Positions 8,171 through 14,928 of a stretch of DNA of 25,593 nt are shown here, in pieces. The notes beneath the pieces were generated by a model. The model was given only the letters and a program-made list of their open reading frames with translations, searched no databases and was not told where the DNA came from. Location of the stretch: contig CACYDB010000120.1 of NCBI GenBank assembly GCA_902773035.1, positions 1-25,593 of the forward strand, read 5' to 3'. The DNA comes from an uncultured Ruminococcus sp. (lineage in GTDB: Bacteria; Bacillota; Clostridia; Oscillospirales; Acutalibacteraceae). The first letter of the stretch is position 1, and each line of letters opens with the position of its first letter. The translations under genes were made by a program, and so were the position numbers.

Positions 8171-9415
8171 TTAATCGCGTCTGAAAATATCTCTCGTGTA
8201 AACCTTGTCCGCCACATCGTCGAGCGCGCTGTCGTAGCGGTTCGCGATGATCGCGTCACAGGAGCTTTTGAATTTATCGAGGTCGTTTACAACCTCGCTG
8301 CCGAAGAAGGTACTGCCGTCCTCAAGAGTCGGCTCAAAGACAATGACCTTCGCGCCCTTAGCCTTGACGCGCTTCATAACTCCCTGAATGGAGCTCTGGC
8401 GGAAGTTGTCGGAGTTGCTCTTCATCGTAAGACGGTAAACTCCGATAACAACATTCTTTTCTCTTGATTTATCGTAGCTGTTATGCTCGGCGTAGCTGTA
8501 GTAGCCCGCCATTTCGAGCACGCGGTCGGCGATAAAATCCTTTCTTGTGCGGTTGCTCTCAACGATCGCCGTCATCATATTCTGAGGAACGTCGGCGTAA
8601 TTCGCGAGGAGCTGCTTTGTATCCTTGGGCAGACAATAGCCGCCGTATCCGAAGGACGGATTGTTGTAATGAGTGCCGATTCTGGGGTCAAGACATACGC
8701 CGTCGATAATCTTCTGCGTATCGAGCCCCTTCATCTCGGCGTAGGTATCGAGCTCGTTGAAGTACGAAACTCTCAGCGCGAGATATGTGTTGGAAAACAG
8801 CTTGACAGCCTCAGCCTCGGTATAGCCCATAAACAGAGTATCAATGTTTTCCTTCTCAGCACCCTCCGCCAGCAGCTCGGCGAAGGTATGAGCCGCCTGA
8901 GTCAGCTTTTCGTCGTCAAGGTCTGTTCCGACAATAATACGGCTCGGATAGAGGTTATCGTACAGCGCCTTTGACTCCCTTAAAAACTCAGGGCTGAAAA
9001 TGATATTTTTGCTGCCTGTTTTCTTTCGGATATGTTCTGTATAACCGACGGGGATAGTGGACTTGATAACCATAATCGCGTCGGGATTTGTTTTCATAAC
9101 AAGCTCGATAACAGCCTCGACCGCGGAGGTATCGAAAAAGTTCTTGCGGCTGTCATAGTTTGTCGGAGCGGCTATCACAACAAAATCAGCGTCCTTATAC
9201 GCGCTTTCAGCGTCAAGAGTCGCTGTGAGATCAAGCTCCTTCTCCGCGAGATATTTTTCAATATAATCGTCCTGAATAGGAGATTTTCTGTTATTGATCA
9301 GTTCGACCTTTTCGGGAATGATATCCACAGCCGTAACCTTATTGCGCTGACTGAGAAGCACTGCTATCGAAAGTCCGACGTAGCCCGTTCCCGCAACAGC
9401 TATTTTAAACGACAT
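8171..9415 (-). CDS. ugd: UDP-glucose 6-dehydrogenase family (nucleotide-sugar dehydrogenase)
   Basis: 414 residues, complete for this family. The NAD-binding motif VAGTGYVGLSIA is at residues 7-18, KSTIPVGYT at 118-126, FSPEFLRES at 140-148, and the catalytic cysteine C261 lies in FGYGGYCLPKDTKQL. These define the UDP-glucose/GDP-mannose dehydrogenase superfamily, and the short DPRIGTHYNNPSFGYGGYC form is typical of UDP-glucose dehydrogenases of capsule loci. It makes UDP-glucuronate, either as a repeat-unit sugar or a precursor. UDP-ManNAc or UDP-GlcNAc dehydrogenation cannot be excluded by eye, though the sequence looks closer to the glucose type. The start has AAGGTGG upstream, and the gene lies 12 bp after the glycosylphosphotransferase. 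Confidence 0.9.
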   Translation of the reverse strand: MSFKIAVAGTGYVGLSIAVLLSQRNKVTAVDIIPEKVELINNRKSPIQDDYIEKYLAEKELDLTATLDAESAYKDADFVVIAAPTNYDSRKNFFDTSAVEAVIELVMKTNPDAIMVIKSTIPVGYTEHIRKKTGSKNIIFSPEFLRESKALYDNLYPSRIIVGTDLDDEKLTQAAHTFAELLAEGAEKENIDTLFMGYTEAEAVKLFSNTYLALRVSYFNELDTYAEMKGLDTQKIIDGVCLDPRIGTHYNNPSFGYGGYCLPKDTKQLLANYADVPQNMMTAIVESNRTRKDFIADRVLEMAGYYSYAEHNSYDKSREKNVVIGVYRLTMKSNSDNFRQSSIQGVMKRVKAKGAKVIVFEPTLEDGSTFFGSEVVNDLDKFKSSCDAIIANRYDSALDDVADKVYTRDIFRRD

Positions 9416-9427
9416 AGAATTACCACC

Positions 9428-10885
9428 TTACATAGAGCCATCCCTGCGAAGCACCGCGACAACGGTTTTGCAGAGAATCTTTAAATCGAGCAGAATGCTC
9501 CAGTCACGGATATATTTTGTATCAAGGCGCACGACCTTCTCAAAATCGGTGATCTTGCTTCTTCCGCTGACCTGCCACATTCCCGTGATACCGGGCTTGA
9601 TAGCGAGTCGCGCGCGATGATGAAGCTCATATTTTTCCCACTCGTCAACCGTGGGAGGACGTGTTCCGACAAGGCTCATATCGCCCTTGAGCACGTTTAA
9701 GAACTGAGGGACCTCGTCGATCGAGAGAGCTCTCAGCCATCCGCCGATACCCTTCTTGACCTTACCGCTCAGAAGCTTCTTGCTGCCGATGATCCTGGGG
9801 TCAAAGTCGAGCTTGAACATCATACCGTCCTTGACGCGATTGTCCTCCATAAGCTCTTCTTTTCTTTCCTCGGCGTCCATATACATTGTGCGGAATTTAT
9901 AAATCTGAAACTTTTTGCCGTTTTTGCCGACTCTGGTCTGTTTAAAGAAAATCGGACCGGGAGATTTAACGTAGATCATCGGCGCGACGACAATAAATAG
10001 AAGCATTGTTCCGATACAGCCGATAAAGCCTCCGACTATATCGAAAAAGCGCTTAGCAAAAAGCTGTAAGGGAGAAGCGTAGTTGATCGTTGTCGTGAGG
10101 ACCGTGTAGCCACCCAGCCGCTCAACAAGCTGGTGCTTTTCCTCCATTTCCTCACGGTTGGCAAGCTTGGTGTGAACCACGAGACCCATTGTCTCAAATT
10201 CCTCGACAAGCTTTTCGGGATAATTCTCGGTGTCGCTGATATTGACAAACACCTCGTCAACCCATCTTCTGCAAACATACTCCGCGGCGTCCTTTTCATT
10301 AGCCACAACGGGATAGCCCTTGATCGTCTCTCCTGTCATATCCTTGTCGGTAATGACAAGCCCGACGATTTTGATAGTGTTGAGTCCCGTCTCCGTGAGA
10401 GTGTTGATGGACATTACGGCGTTATCGCTCTGAGTCACGATCAAAAGACCCGTACTCTCTTTCTTGCTGAGGCTGTAGCGGACAAGCTGCTTGTAGCCTA
10501 TCCTGACAAGGTAGCACAGCGCGAAGAATATCCCCGCCGTTATATATAAAACTGTTTTAATATTATCGGACGAATTATCCTCAAAGGAGAATATATACAA
10601 AACCGTTACAAGAAAAACGCTGAGCGCGAATTTGATGACGCTGACGAGCTCCTTGTAGTAGCCGCGCTTGAGAATGTTCTTATATGTATGAAGCAGCAGC
10701 GCCGCTACAACGGCTATAATATTGATTATGATTAAAAACTTCGAGGTTTCTTCCGTAAAAAGTCGGTCAAGAGGTCTGCCTGAGCGGATCAAAAGCGCGA
10801 TAAACGCCGAGATATTCAGAGTCAGAATATCAAGCAAAAGAAAATCCAGATGCTTCAGCCAGCCTTGAAGTCCTTTTTGGTACAA
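9428..10885 (-). CDS. Polyprenyl glycosylphosphotransferase (WbaP/CpsE-type initiating enzyme)
   Basis: 485 residues in the large topology of initiating phosphoglycosyltransferases. Four N-terminal hydrophobic helices (about 13-33, 47-66, 82-101, 110-131) are followed by a Rossmann-like soluble domain (about 140-260), then a re-entrant helix (276-302) and the catalytic bacterial-sugar-transferase domain. The latter shows KRFFDIVGG, PIFFKQTRVGKNGKKF, YKFRTMYMDAE, RALSIDEVPQFLNVLKGDMS, GTRPP, and KPGITGMWQVSGR. It transfers a sugar-1-phosphate to undecaprenyl phosphate and so starts repeat-unit assembly at the membrane. The only sensible start is TTG at 10885, preceded by AGGGGTG at about seven bases; no ATG or GTG lies nearby in frame. 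The first sugar (glucose, galactose or an amino-deoxy sugar) is not readable. Confidence 0.92.
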   Translation of the reverse strand: MYQKGLQGWLKHLDFLLLDILTLNISAFIALLIRSGRPLDRLFTEETSKFLIIINIIAVVAALLLHTYKNILKRGYYKELVSVIKFALSVFLVTVLYIFSFEDNSSDNIKTVLYITAGIFFALCYLVRIGYKQLVRYSLSKKESTGLLIVTQSDNAVMSINTLTETGLNTIKIVGLVITDKDMTGETIKGYPVVANEKDAAEYVCRRWVDEVFVNISDTENYPEKLVEEFETMGLVVHTKLANREEMEEKHQLVERLGGYTVLTTTINYASPLQLFAKRFFDIVGGFIGCIGTMLLFIVVAPMIYVKSPGPIFFKQTRVGKNGKKFQIYKFRTMYMDAEERKEELMEDNRVKDGMMFKLDFDPRIIGSKKLLSGKVKKGIGGWLRALSIDEVPQFLNVLKGDMSLVGTRPPTVDEWEKYELHHRARLAIKPGITGMWQVSGRSKITDFEKVVRLDTKYIRDWSILLDLKILCKTVVAVLRRDGSM

Positions 10886-10937
10886 ATAATCACCCCTGCT
10901 TTCGTAAAGCAGATAAATTTATTTACAGATATTGTAT

Positions 10938-11684
10938 TTACTTATATACGCCTGATTCGTAGGTTTCGTATGCGCCGTAGGAGCCGTTTCTGCGGCGTCT
11001 GCGGTACAGGTAATAGCCGCCCTTGGCGGTTTCAACCGTCGGGATACCGTTCATAATAAGACCGATGATTTTACCCTTGTTCCTTCTGATCGTCTCCGCG
11101 GCTCTCGAAAGCTCGGGATAGGTCGTGTTGTTGTGTCTTACGACCATCACGACGCCGTCGGAAAGGCTGATGAGCGGGATCATATCTACAACCATATTTA
11201 CGGGAGGCGTATCAAAGATAATGTAGTCGTAAACCATCTCAAGTCTTCTGACCATATCGCTCATATTATCGCTCGAGAGAAGCTCTGAGGGGTTCGGCGG
11301 AATCGCGCCGAAGGTGATGAAGTCGAGGTTCTCGCTCTCGGAGTGAGTGATGATCTCTTTAAGCTCGCACTCGTCGTTGAGGAAGTTAGCGAGACCCTTG
11401 TCGGACTTGAGGTTCATCGTCGAATGAACTGTCGGACGGCGAAGGTCGCAGTCGATAACCATAACCTTTGTGCCGACCTGCTGAGAAAGGGCTATCGCGA
11501 CGTTGATAGTCGTGGTGGTTTTACCCTCGCTCTTGAACGGGCTTGTAACGATGATTTTCTTACAGCCCTTCTTGATAATGGAATATACGAGGTTTGTTCT
11601 GGCTTTTTTGTAGGATTCTGTTACCTGGAACATCAGCGTTCCGTTATTCTTGTTTGAGTTCTTTTTAGACGCTTTCTTAGCCAT
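10938..11684 (-). CDS. cpsD: CpsD/CapB-family tyrosine autokinase
   Basis: A BY-kinase of 248 residues. Walker A is SPFKSEGKTTTT (K55), Walker A' VMVIDCDLRRP (about 75-85), and Walker B YDYIIFDTPPV. The C-terminal tail is a tyrosine cluster with seven Tyr in the last 26 residues, interrupted by five consecutive arginines. In the stand-alone CpsD type, autophosphorylation of this tail is coupled to the membrane partner encoded immediately upstream and sets polymer length or export. I placed the start at ATG 11684, with GAGGG eight bases before it; an in-frame GTG at 11693 is the alternative. The start overlaps the end of cpsC by 8 bp. No CpsB/PHP or low-molecular-weight phosphatase is visible in the window. 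Confidence 0.92.
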   Translation of the reverse strand: MAKKASKKNSNKNNGTLMFQVTESYKKARTNLVYSIIKKGCKKIIVTSPFKSEGKTTTTINVAIALSQQVGTKVMVIDCDLRRPTVHSTMNLKSDKGLANFLNDECELKEIITHSESENLDFITFGAIPPNPSELLSSDNMSDMVRRLEMVYDYIIFDTPPVNMVVDMIPLISLSDGVVMVVRHNNTTYPELSRAAETIRRNKGKIIGLIMNGIPTVETAKGGYYLYRRRRRNGSYGAYETYESGVYK

Positions 11685-12447
11685 TGTTCTCACCCTCGCT
11701 TTCCTCGGTATTAGCGTTGGTTCCCGTCGCGTTTAGCAGGATCCTGTCGCCGTTAAAGTCAGGTATCGCGGAGAGAATCGGGATTCCGATAATCTCGGTA
11801 ACATCTGTGCTGTACTTGATCTTATTGTCGAGCAGCTCTCTGATAAATACGATGATCAGCGCGAGGAAGAATCCGCCCGCGGCTGCCATAAAGGTATTTT
11901 TCATTACGCTCGGCGCGGAGGGTCTTGTCGGAATAGTCGCGTTATCTACGATTTTCAGCTCTGTGTCGTCGTCAAGACCGGACATTATTCCGGGAGCTAC
12001 GTCGGCGACGCTGTCGGCGATAACCTTAGCCTCAGTCGGAGAGCCCGCTGTGATGGTCGCGGAAAAGACTTCTGTATTCTCGTCGTCGCTTCTCGAGAAG
12101 GAAACCCTGCTTCTCAGCTCCGCGGCTGTATATTTATTGTCGAGATTGTCGGAGAGCTTTTCTCTGAACTTATTTGTGTCGAGCATTTCGATATATGTAT
12201 TAACCTTTCCTGCGGCGAGGTTATATGAGCTCAGAGCCTGATAACCCTCTCCCACGGTCGAGGTCTTTACATAAAGCTTGACTGTTGAAGTGTATGTCTT
12301 TGGGATAAAAAGGCTTGAATATCCGAAAGCGAGCGCGCCGAATACGATAGCGCAGGATATCATAAGCCATAAGCCTCGCTTAAAGGTCGCGAAAATATCC
12401 TTTAAGGAAATCTCGTAAACCTCATTTTTTTCTTTATTATTGTCCAT
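11677..12447 (-). CDS. cpsC: CpsC/Wzz-type chain-length determinant, kinase activator
   Basis: 256 residues with two transmembrane helices (about 26-47 and 184-203) flanking an extracellular domain, the Wzz/CpsC topology. The outer domain includes TSTVKLYVKTS after helix 1 and the proline-rich TIPTRPSAPS just before helix 2, as is typical of polysaccharide co-polymerases. The C-terminal cytoplasmic tail (about 204-256) would contact the CpsD kinase. It is the first gene of the operon. I chose ATG 12447 (AGAGGTG upstream) instead of the ATG at 12483. The latter lacks a ribosome-binding site and coincides with the likely transcription start. It regulates polymer length together with CpsD. Confidence 0.9.
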   Translation of the reverse strand: MDNNKEKNEVYEISLKDIFATFKRGLWLMISCAIVFGALAFGYSSLFIPKTYTSTVKLYVKTSTVGEGYQALSSYNLAAGKVNTYIEMLDTNKFREKLSDNLDNKYTAAELRSRVSFSRSDDENTEVFSATITAGSPTEAKVIADSVADVAPGIMSGLDDDTELKIVDNATIPTRPSAPSVMKNTFMAAAGGFFLALIIVFIRELLDNKIKYSTDVTEIIGIPILSAIPDFNGDRILLNATGTNANTEESEGENNG

Positions 12448-12487
12448 TAGCGACACCTCTTCTTTTACATCATAAATAGTCATAGTA

Positions 12488-12516
12488 ATTCTACACTAAA
12501 CATATTTCAAATGCAA
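12488..12516 (-). promoter_or_regulatory. Probable promoter of the polysaccharide operon
   Basis: On the minus strand, TTGCAT (12516-12511) is followed after 17 bp by TAGAAT (12493-12488), placing transcription start near 12481, about 34 bases before the cpsC ATG. The -10 matches the SigA consensus at five of six bases, while the -35 is weak. A second reading, TGGACA with an 18-bp spacer to TATGTT, overlaps it. Confidence 0.5.
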
Positions 12517-12617
12517 CAGAATTGTCCATTTACCTCATTTTTTCTACCTTTTAACCTAAAAAAAGGAAAGCCTCTAAACAAAATTAAGCAATTATTCAAT
12601 TTATTATCACTTTACTT

Positions 12618-12646
12618 TTGACAACTCTTGTGATAAAATTTATATT
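12618..12646 (+). promoter_or_regulatory. Promoter of the sortase module
   Basis: TTGACA (12618-12623) is separated by exactly 17 bp from TATATT (12641-12646), a near-consensus SigA promoter. An overlapping alternative uses the extended -10 TGTGATAAAAT (12629-12639) with TTTACT at 12611. Either would start transcription about 60-70 bases before the ATG at 12714. It is back to back with the capsule promoter in a 266-bp divergent spacer. Confidence 0.65.
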
Positions 12647-12713
12647 TGCATATATGTCGAAAATAGTGACAGCTATTATACTATTTATATTATAACAAAA
12701 AGGTGATTTAAGA

Positions 12714-13289
12714 ATGAAAAGAGTAATTTCTGTTTTGACAGCGGTACTGATTATCGCTTTATCAACCGTCGCGGTATCGGCGGCGGGACTCAACTCGGGA
12801 GAGCAGAGCGTACTTTCAAATATGCGTACTCCCGCTAATATGAAGGGCAACAGCGTATATGTTCCCGCGGCTTATATCAATCAGGCGGAGGCTTACTTCA
12901 ACACGATAGATATGACCTCCGATCAGGCTTCGCGCATCAACGGCATCATCGGTCAGGGTCGTTCATTCCTCGAGGGCACAGGTAAATCGGGCGTCAGCGA
13001 GCTTACTTCCTCCGAAAAGCAGACTCTCCTCGGATACGCCAGCGCCGCGGCGGGAGTTCTCAAGATGTCTGCGGCGGCAGGCTCAGACTCCACCAAGGTA
13101 AAGATCATCTCCAAAAGCGGAGATACGATCGTTGACGATTCAGGCAGCGTGATCAAGGCGACTGGCGCGGACTCATATCTCCCCTCGGTTATAATCCTCT
13201 CTGTAACGGGAGCTTTACTTATCTTAAGCTCGGCAGGAGTAATTCTATTAAGAAAAAAGAGTTATGGCTATGAAAAAATCGAAAAGTAA
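12714..13289 (+). CDS. Small secreted protein with sortase-type C-terminal anchor, probable sortase substrate
   Basis: 191 residues. An N-terminal signal peptide (KR, hydrophobic core 5-20, likely cleavage after VSA at 21-23) leads into a short exported domain (about 25-145) without a recognised fold. The C-terminus has the layout of a cell-wall sorting signal: IKATG at 147-151, a few spacer residues, a hydrophobic helix (about 156-179) and RKK at 180-182. The usual LPxTG proline is replaced by lysine. I recall small clostridial sortase-linked proteins with similar I-K-x-T-G cores, but could not check. The sortase gene overlaps its 3' end, which supports a dedicated enzyme-substrate pair. The start follows an AAAAGGTG site. 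Alternatively it is simply a bitopic membrane protein. Confidence 0.8.
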   Translation: MKRVISVLTAVLIIALSTVAVSAAGLNSGEQSVLSNMRTPANMKGNSVYVPAAYINQAEAYFNTIDMTSDQASRINGIIGQGRSFLEGTGKSGVSELTSSEKQTLLGYASAAAGVLKMSAAAGSDSTKVKIISKSGDTIVDDSGSVIKATGADSYLPSVIILSVTGALLILSSAGVILLRKKSYGYEKIEK

Positions 13290-13944
13290 ACGCAACAAAA
13301 AGAATATAAAGAATTTTATCGTCTTTCCGCTGATACTTTGCGCCGTAATGTTTGCCGCGGCATTCGCGGTAAGCGCTCCGTTTCTGAGCAACATTTTTTC
13401 GATCGGAGCTATGTTTATGTCGGACAAGCAGGTTGACTATTCAAAGGCATATGACAACATCTTCGTCCCGACAGATACGAACGCCGACACCGTAGACGCG
13501 TCGGATATTGAGTTCCCGGGAATCAACAAGCAGTTCGGCGAGCTCAGCATCAAGGGACGCGACGTAGACGCGAAGCTCTTCTTCGGAGACAGCAGCGTGC
13601 CTCTGCGCAACGGAGTCGGAATCTACGCGGGAAGCTTCATTCCGGGCTACGGACGCACGATTCTCGTAGCGGGTCACAACAACACCTACTTCAACGGACT
13701 CAAAAACGTCAGGAAGGGCGATATCGTAAAAATCAGCACAAGCTACGGCAACTACAAATACAAAATCACGGGCACAAAGCTCACCACGGATAAGGACAAG
13801 AAGGCGTACGACCTTTCCGCCGACAAGGAAAACCTCGTGCTCTACACCTGCTACCCGTTCGACAGCCTCGGACTTACCAATCAGCGTTTCTTTGTATACG
13901 CCGAAAAGGAATCAGGCCCCGTCATCACGGGCTTATACGAATAA
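13270..13944 (+). CDS. Sortase, class D-like transpeptidase
   Basis: 224 residues. A strongly basic N-terminus (KKSKSKRNKK) precedes one transmembrane anchor (about 15-38 of this start), then a sortase beta-barrel. All three catalytic residues are visible: H136 in LVAGHNNTYFNG, C194 in LVLYTCYPFDSLG and R206 in TNQRFFVYAE. The TCYPFD-x-x-G context is that of class D sortases. The enzyme sits outside the membrane, cleaves sorting signals between Thr and Gly, and links the protein to the cell wall or to another protein. I chose ATG 13270, since the AAGAG upstream is better spaced for it than for ATG 13264; both lie inside the end of the putative substrate gene. Confidence 0.93.
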   Translation: MKKSKSKRNKKNIKNFIVFPLILCAVMFAAAFAVSAPFLSNIFSIGAMFMSDKQVDYSKAYDNIFVPTDTNADTVDASDIEFPGINKQFGELSIKGRDVDAKLFFGDSSVPLRNGVGIYAGSFIPGYGRTILVAGHNNTYFNGLKNVRKGDIVKISTSYGNYKYKITGTKLTTDKDKKAYDLSADKENLVLYTCYPFDSLGLTNQRFFVYAEKESGPVITGLYE

Positions 13945-13956
13945 GGAGGCGGCGAA

Positions 13957-14799
13957 ATGAAAAAGTTTTTTTCCAAATCAGTCGTAAAAAAAGTCTGCTA
14001 CGCCGTGCTTACCTTTATTCTCAGCCTTTGTATCGTAGGAGTGGCGATAAGCTCTCTGGTACGCTTCACACTGCTTAACGGCGGCTTCCTCAGCGACACG
14101 CTCAACAACTCAAGCTACTACACCGACCTGTGCGACGAGATCACCGACGACCTTATGGATATCGGCGACGCCAGCGGACTCGACAAAAGCTTCTTCGAGG
14201 GCTTTGTAAACGAGGTCTTTGTCCGCGAGGACGTTCAGGACTACATCAACAAGTTCTACAAGGGCGAGAAGCTCACGGTTGACTCAACTCATTTTGACGA
14301 GAGCCTGCGCTCGGCGCTCGACAATTACGTCCGCGTAAACGGCATTGAGAAAAACTACTCTCAGTCGGGAGTAAACTACTTTATAAAAGAAGCGACAAAA
14401 ATCTACGTCAACAACATCGAGCTCAAATACTTCGATATGCTCCAGCAGCTCGCGGGCGAATATTCGTCCAAGCTGACGCTCGTAATGATCGTATGCCTTG
14501 TCGTCGCGGCGGGAATATGCCTGCTTATGCTCCTCACTAACGAATGGAAGCACAAGGCGGTACGCTACATAGCCTACGCCACAGGCGCGTCGGCGCTGTT
14601 TATGCTTTGTATTCCGACCGCGGTTTATTTAAGCGGCGCGCTCGGCAAGCTCACGATTATCTCCCGATCGCTTGGGGATATGTATATGAGCTGCTTCAAC
14701 ACGGTTCTTGCCGATATGTATATTATTTCGGGCGTATTATTCGTGCTTTTCGCGGCGTTGATTCTTATCCACGGCAAAATCAGGGTAAAAGCCACATAA
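13957..14799 (+). CDS. Unrecognised membrane protein linked to the sortase
   Basis: 280 residues that I do not recognise. One N-terminal membrane helix (about 13-38) is followed by an outside domain of about 130 residues (45-165) rich in Asp, Ser and Tyr, then three further helices (about 170-194, 203-226 and 249-272) with short loops, and a basic end (HGKIRVKAT). It follows the sortase by 12 bp with GGAGG at good spacing, so it is certainly part of the same transcript. Its role may be to assist the sortase, hold the substrate, or take part in envelope stress sensing; none of these is shown by the sequence. No motif of a protease, transporter or signal peptidase was found. Confidence 0.85.
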   Translation: MKKFFSKSVVKKVCYAVLTFILSLCIVGVAISSLVRFTLLNGGFLSDTLNNSSYYTDLCDEITDDLMDIGDASGLDKSFFEGFVNEVFVREDVQDYINKFYKGEKLTVDSTHFDESLRSALDNYVRVNGIEKNYSQSGVNYFIKEATKIYVNNIELKYFDMLQQLAGEYSSKLTLVMIVCLVVAAGICLLMLLTNEWKHKAVRYIAYATGASALFMLCIPTAVYLSGALGKLTIISRSLGDMYMSCFNTVLADMYIISGVLFVLFAALILIHGKIRVKAT

Positions 14800-14857
14800 T
14801 GACGAATTGTGAACACTTTAGCTATATAAAGAGTTGAATAATTGTGCAAAATAACGA

Positions 14858-14886
14858 TTGCAATTGACGCTTTATTGTGATACAAT
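14858..14886 (+). promoter_or_regulatory. Promoter of the first Fn3 protein gene
   Basis: TTGCAA (14858-14863), a 17-bp spacer, and TACAAT (14881-14886) preceded by TGTGA, which makes an extended -10 of the TRTG type. Transcription would start near 14893, leaving a 36-base leader ending in the strong AGGAGG site before ATG 14929. No terminator is evident between the sortase module and this promoter. Confidence 0.65.
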
Positions 14887-14928
14887 TGGTAAGGTTGTTA
14901 TCTGAAAATTTAAAAGGAGGAATTTCCA

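Noticed and set aside
11684..12241. 185-codon plus-strand open frame opposite cpsC
   Set aside because: Low-complexity Ser/Leu/Ile composition typical of an antisense shadow; cpsC has correct topology, motifs and ribosome-binding site.
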